Shown here: positions 13,601 to 15,971 of the stretch, piece after piece
Position numbering within the stretch: the stretch's first letter is position 1
How the letters are laid out: every line of letters starts with the position of its first letter
Origin: Candidatus Bipolaricaulota bacterium
GTDB taxonomy: Bacteria > Bipolaricaulota > Bipolaricaulia > RBG-16-55-9
DNA length: 15,971 nt
NCBI GenBank assembly: GCA_027021605.1
Contig: JALUUA010000049.1
Location: forward strand, 1 to 15,971
Reading direction: 5' to 3'
The notes under the pieces: generated by a model
What the model was told of the DNA's origin: nothing
Database searches by the model: none
Seen by the model: only the letters and a program-made list of their open reading frames with translations
Position numbers and translations under genes: made by a program

Positions 13601-15971
13601 CAACATGTCTCTTCTATAGTTATGTGTATTGGTCCCTAATTCTCTGCTTAGCTTCTTCCCTAAATGACGAGGTAGTGCTTTCTCAATATCAAGGTAAGTC
13701 CCCTAGCCGGCAAGCGTTCTCTAATCCAGGAATAGCTCTCGATCCAGATCCGGGGGATATCATTATCAACGAGGTCGCCTGGTCCGGCACCGCTGCCAGC
13801 CCCAACGATGAGTGGATCGAGCTGTATAACACGACAACCCAAGACATTGATCTCACCAGCTGGACGCTGGAATCCACGACCGACGGCACGCCCAGTTTCA
13901 CCTTCGATGCCGCCCACTGCAGTAATCTCATCATCCCTGCTCAGGGATTCTTTCTACTGGAGCGCAGCGACGACAACACGATAAGCGACATCCCCGCTGA
14001 CTGCATCTACACCGGCTCGCTGGTCAATTCGGGCGAGAGCCTTGCGCTGAAAGACCCCATAGGCACCGTCATCGACACCGCCAACGGCGACGGCGGAACA
14101 TGGCCCGCGGGCACCACAAGCTCGGGAAGCCCACCCTACGCGTCGATGGAGAGGATCGATCCCCTTGCACCCGACACGGATGCCAACTGGGCCACCAACA
14201 ACGGCATCGACCGCAACGGCTTGGATGCTAACGGCGACCCCATTAACGGCACGCCCAAAGCCCCCAACTCCACGATCAACGAGCCGCCCGTGGCCGATGC
14301 CGGAGCGGATCTGACGGTCGACGAGGGGGACACCGTCACCCTCGTCGGCTCCGGCTCTTACGACCCCGATAACGACCCCATAAGCTGCACCTGGGACCCC
14401 GGCGACGGCTCCGGGACGCTGGCGGACTGTACGGTCACCCACACCTACGCGGACGACGGGGTTTACACCGCCACCCTCACCGTGGAGGACGGGCGCGGCG
14501 GCTCCGACACGGACACGGCCCAGATCGCCGTGAACAACGTCCCGCCCACCGTCGACGCGGGCCCCGATCGGACGACGGACGTCGGTCGGCCCGTGAGCTT
14601 CAGCGGCTCCTTCACCGACCCCGGCACCGCCGATACGCACACGATCGAGTGGGACTTCGGTGATGGCTCCACCGCGACCGGCACCCTGACGCCTACCCAC
14701 ACGTACACCGCGGCGGGCGTCTACACGGTAACGCTCACGGTCACGGACGACGACGGCGGCGTGGGCCAAGACACCCTCACCGTCTCCGTGAGCGCCCCCA
14801 CCCTGACGGCCACGAAGCGCCTCGTCGAGCCCGGGCCCTGGGTCCGGGTGGGCGAGGAACTCGAATATGAGATCGTCATCACCAACGCGGGAAGCGCCGC
14901 GCAGCCCGACAACCCCGGGCCCGAGTTCCGCGATCCTCTCCCCGCGAACACGGAGTTCGTGGAAGGGTCGCTCTCGGCCACCGCGGGGACGGCCTCGTTC
15001 GACCCCGAAAACAACGAAGTCCGCTGGGACGGCGGGCTCGCCCCCGGCGAGAGCGTCACCCTCGCCTTCCGCGTGCGGGTCCAGACGGTGCCCACCGGCA
15101 CCGTGATCGCCAATCAGGGGGAGACGCTCTACGATGCCGACGGCGACGGCTCGAACGAATCCACAAGCCCCACGGACGACCCCGCCACCCCCGAGGAGGA
15201 CGACCCCACCCGCAGCCCGCCCGTCGTGCTGCCCGGCGACCCCAACGGCGACGGCATCGTGGATATAAGAGACGCCATCTTATGCGCCGAGGGCGCTTTG
15301 GCCCTTCGCTCCCTCGCTGAGCTGGAGGAGGCCGCCTGCGACGTGGCCCCGCCTGCGGGCGTCGTGGACGGTCGCGACATCGTGCGCATTGCGGAGATCG
15401 CCCTGGGCATCGCTTCCTCCCGGGTTACCCCGCAAAGCCTGCAGCCGAGCCGGGAGCCCCTGAAGCTGCGATGGGAAAGGGTGAGCCTCGTCCCCGGCGA
15501 GCGTCGGATCGTCAAACTCTATGCCCAAGGCAGCGTAAAGGGCCTCCAGCTGGGTCCGAAGGGCGCGATCCGCTTCGATCCCCGCGTCCTCCGCGTGCTG
15601 AGCGTGCGGGCCGTTGCGCCCTACACCCTCCTGGCCTCCCAAATCGACCCCGCCCGCGGGGCGGTTCGGGCCCTGCTGGTGCGCTTTGACGATCCCGGGC
15701 CGAACGCATTCGCATCCACAGCGGCGGGCGCGGGCCTCCACGCCCTCGGAGCGGAGACGCCGCTCCTGGAGCTGGAGGTGGAGGCCGTCGGGCAGCCGGG
15801 GCTCCAGACGCTGCTGCGCCTGGAGCCCGATCTGGCCCTCGACGAGGGCCTTCGGACGGCAACGGTTGCGGTGGAAGGCGGCACGGTGCGGATCGGGCCC
15901 GCCGTTCCCCTTCGGGTGGAGCGCCTGGTCGTCCGCCCCCTGGGCTCCGCGACCAGGCCCACGGGTTACGG
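13588..15971 (+). CDS. Secreted multidomain protein: lamin-tail, two PKD, DUF11-like, dockerin-like and cohesin-like modules (3' partial)
   Basis: The frame from ATG 13588 (SD AGGGAGGG) stays open for 794 residues to the right edge. The N-terminus is a hydrophobic signal-like segment without Lys or Arg. Modules in order: lamin-tail domain at about 58-165 (INEVAWSG, DEWIELYN, LTSWTL); two PKD domains at about 233-316 and 318-402 (WDPGDGSG and WDFGDGST, with HTY and TLTV strands); a DUF11-like adhesin repeat at about 404-510 (EYEIVITNAG, LAPGESVTL); an acidic Pro-rich linker; a dockerin-like EF-hand at about 549-610 (GDPNGDGIVDIRDA with a degenerate second loop CDVAPPAGVVDGRD); and a cohesin-like beta domain at about 624-771 (LVPGERR, GLQLGPKGAIRFDP, LLELEVEAVG). 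It is likely a surface or secreted scaffold or adhesin. The first 50 or so codons are much richer in A+T than the rest. Confidence 0.85.
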   Translation, partial: MHLFSTCLFYSYVYWSLILCLASSLNDEVVLSQYQGKSPSRQAFSNPGIALDPDPGDIIINEVAWSGTAASPNDEWIELYNTTTQDIDLTSWTLESTTDGTPSFTFDAAHCSNLIIPAQGFFLLERSDDNTISDIPADCIYTGSLVNSGESLALKDPIGTVIDTANGDGGTWPAGTTSSGSPPYASMERIDPLAPDTDANWATNNGIDRNGLDANGDPINGTPKAPNSTINEPPVADAGADLTVDEGDTVTLVGSGSYDPDNDPISCTWDPGDGSGTLADCTVTHTYADDGVYTATLTVEDGRGGSDTDTAQIAVNNVPPTVDAGPDRTTDVGRPVSFSGSFTDPGTADTHTIEWDFGDGSTATGTLTPTHTYTAAGVYTVTLTVTDDDGGVGQDTLTVSVSAPTLTATKRLVEPGPWVRVGEELEYEIVITNAGSAAQPDNPGPEFRDPLPANTEFVEGSLSATAGTASFDPENNEVRWDGGLAPGESVTLAFRVRVQTVPTGTVIANQGETLYDADGDGSNESTSPTDDPATPEEDDPTRSPPVVLPGDPNGDGIVDIRDAILCAEGALALRSLAELEEAACDVAPPAGVVDGRDIVRIAEIALGIASSRVTPQSLQPSREPLKLRWERVSLVPGERRIVKLYAQGSVKGLQLGPKGAIRFDPRVLRVLSVRAVAPYTLLASQIDPARGAVRALLVRFDDPGPNAFASTAAGAGLHALGAETPLLELEVEAVGQPGLQTLLRLEPDLALDEGLRTATVAVEGGTVRIGPAVPLRVERLVVRPLGSATRPTGY

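Noticed and set aside
13954..15113. Minus-strand open frames of 271 and 130 codons opposite the secreted protein
   Set aside because: They are repetitive Val/Gly/Arg or Ser/Val-rich shadows of PKD and DUF11 coding sequence, which is clearly on the plus strand.

Overview
The window comes from a G+C-rich bacterial chromosome with a two-membrane (diderm) envelope. The clearest sign of an outer membrane is an LPS-transport (Lpt) protein carrying an LptD-type barrel. Most other products also appear to be exported or membrane-bound. No 16S rRNA or other marker is present, so the lineage is not assigned. An uncultured deep-branching diderm phylum (for example Bipolaricaulota/Acetothermia) is only a guess, based on the mix of lamin-tail, PKD and dockerin modules.

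Layout. (1) 3-7173, plus strand: four tightly packed genes for exported proteins, probably one operon that starts upstream of the window. They are an Ala-X dipeptide-repeat protein with C-terminal beta repeats (5' end missing), a TlpA/ResA-like thioredoxin, a 985-residue protein in which a D-Ala-D-Ala carboxypeptidase (peptidase S11) lies inside propeller-like repeats, and an exported protein of unknown family. The thioredoxin and carboxypeptidase genes overlap by ATGA. (2) 7244-8081, minus strand: a membrane-anchored class III adenylate cyclase broken by a single-base frameshift. (3) 8191-11712, plus strand: one 1173-residue reading frame that joins an LptF/LptG permease, an internal signal-peptide-like segment, an OstA/LptA-like bridge and an LptD-like barrel. 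(4) 11806-12685, plus strand: a CDP-alcohol phosphatidyltransferase and a small excisionase-type HTH protein, each with its own promoter signal. (5) 12773-13297, minus strand: a cytoplasmic-type thioredoxin-fold protein with a CNHC motif. (6) 13588 to the right edge, plus strand: a multidomain secreted protein (lamin-tail, two PKD, DUF11-like, dockerin-like, cohesin-like), open at its 3' end. It follows an A+T-rich leader with a hairpin around its ribosome binding site.

How the parts may fit. The common theme is building and maintaining the envelope: LPS export, peptidoglycan trimming, phospholipid head-group synthesis, disulfide handling and secreted surface proteins. The most unusual items are the single-chain LptF/G-LptA-LptD protein, the carboxypeptidase inserted in a repeat scaffold and coupled to a thiol-disulfide oxidoreductase, and hexanucleotide tandem repeats that appear in several of the genes.
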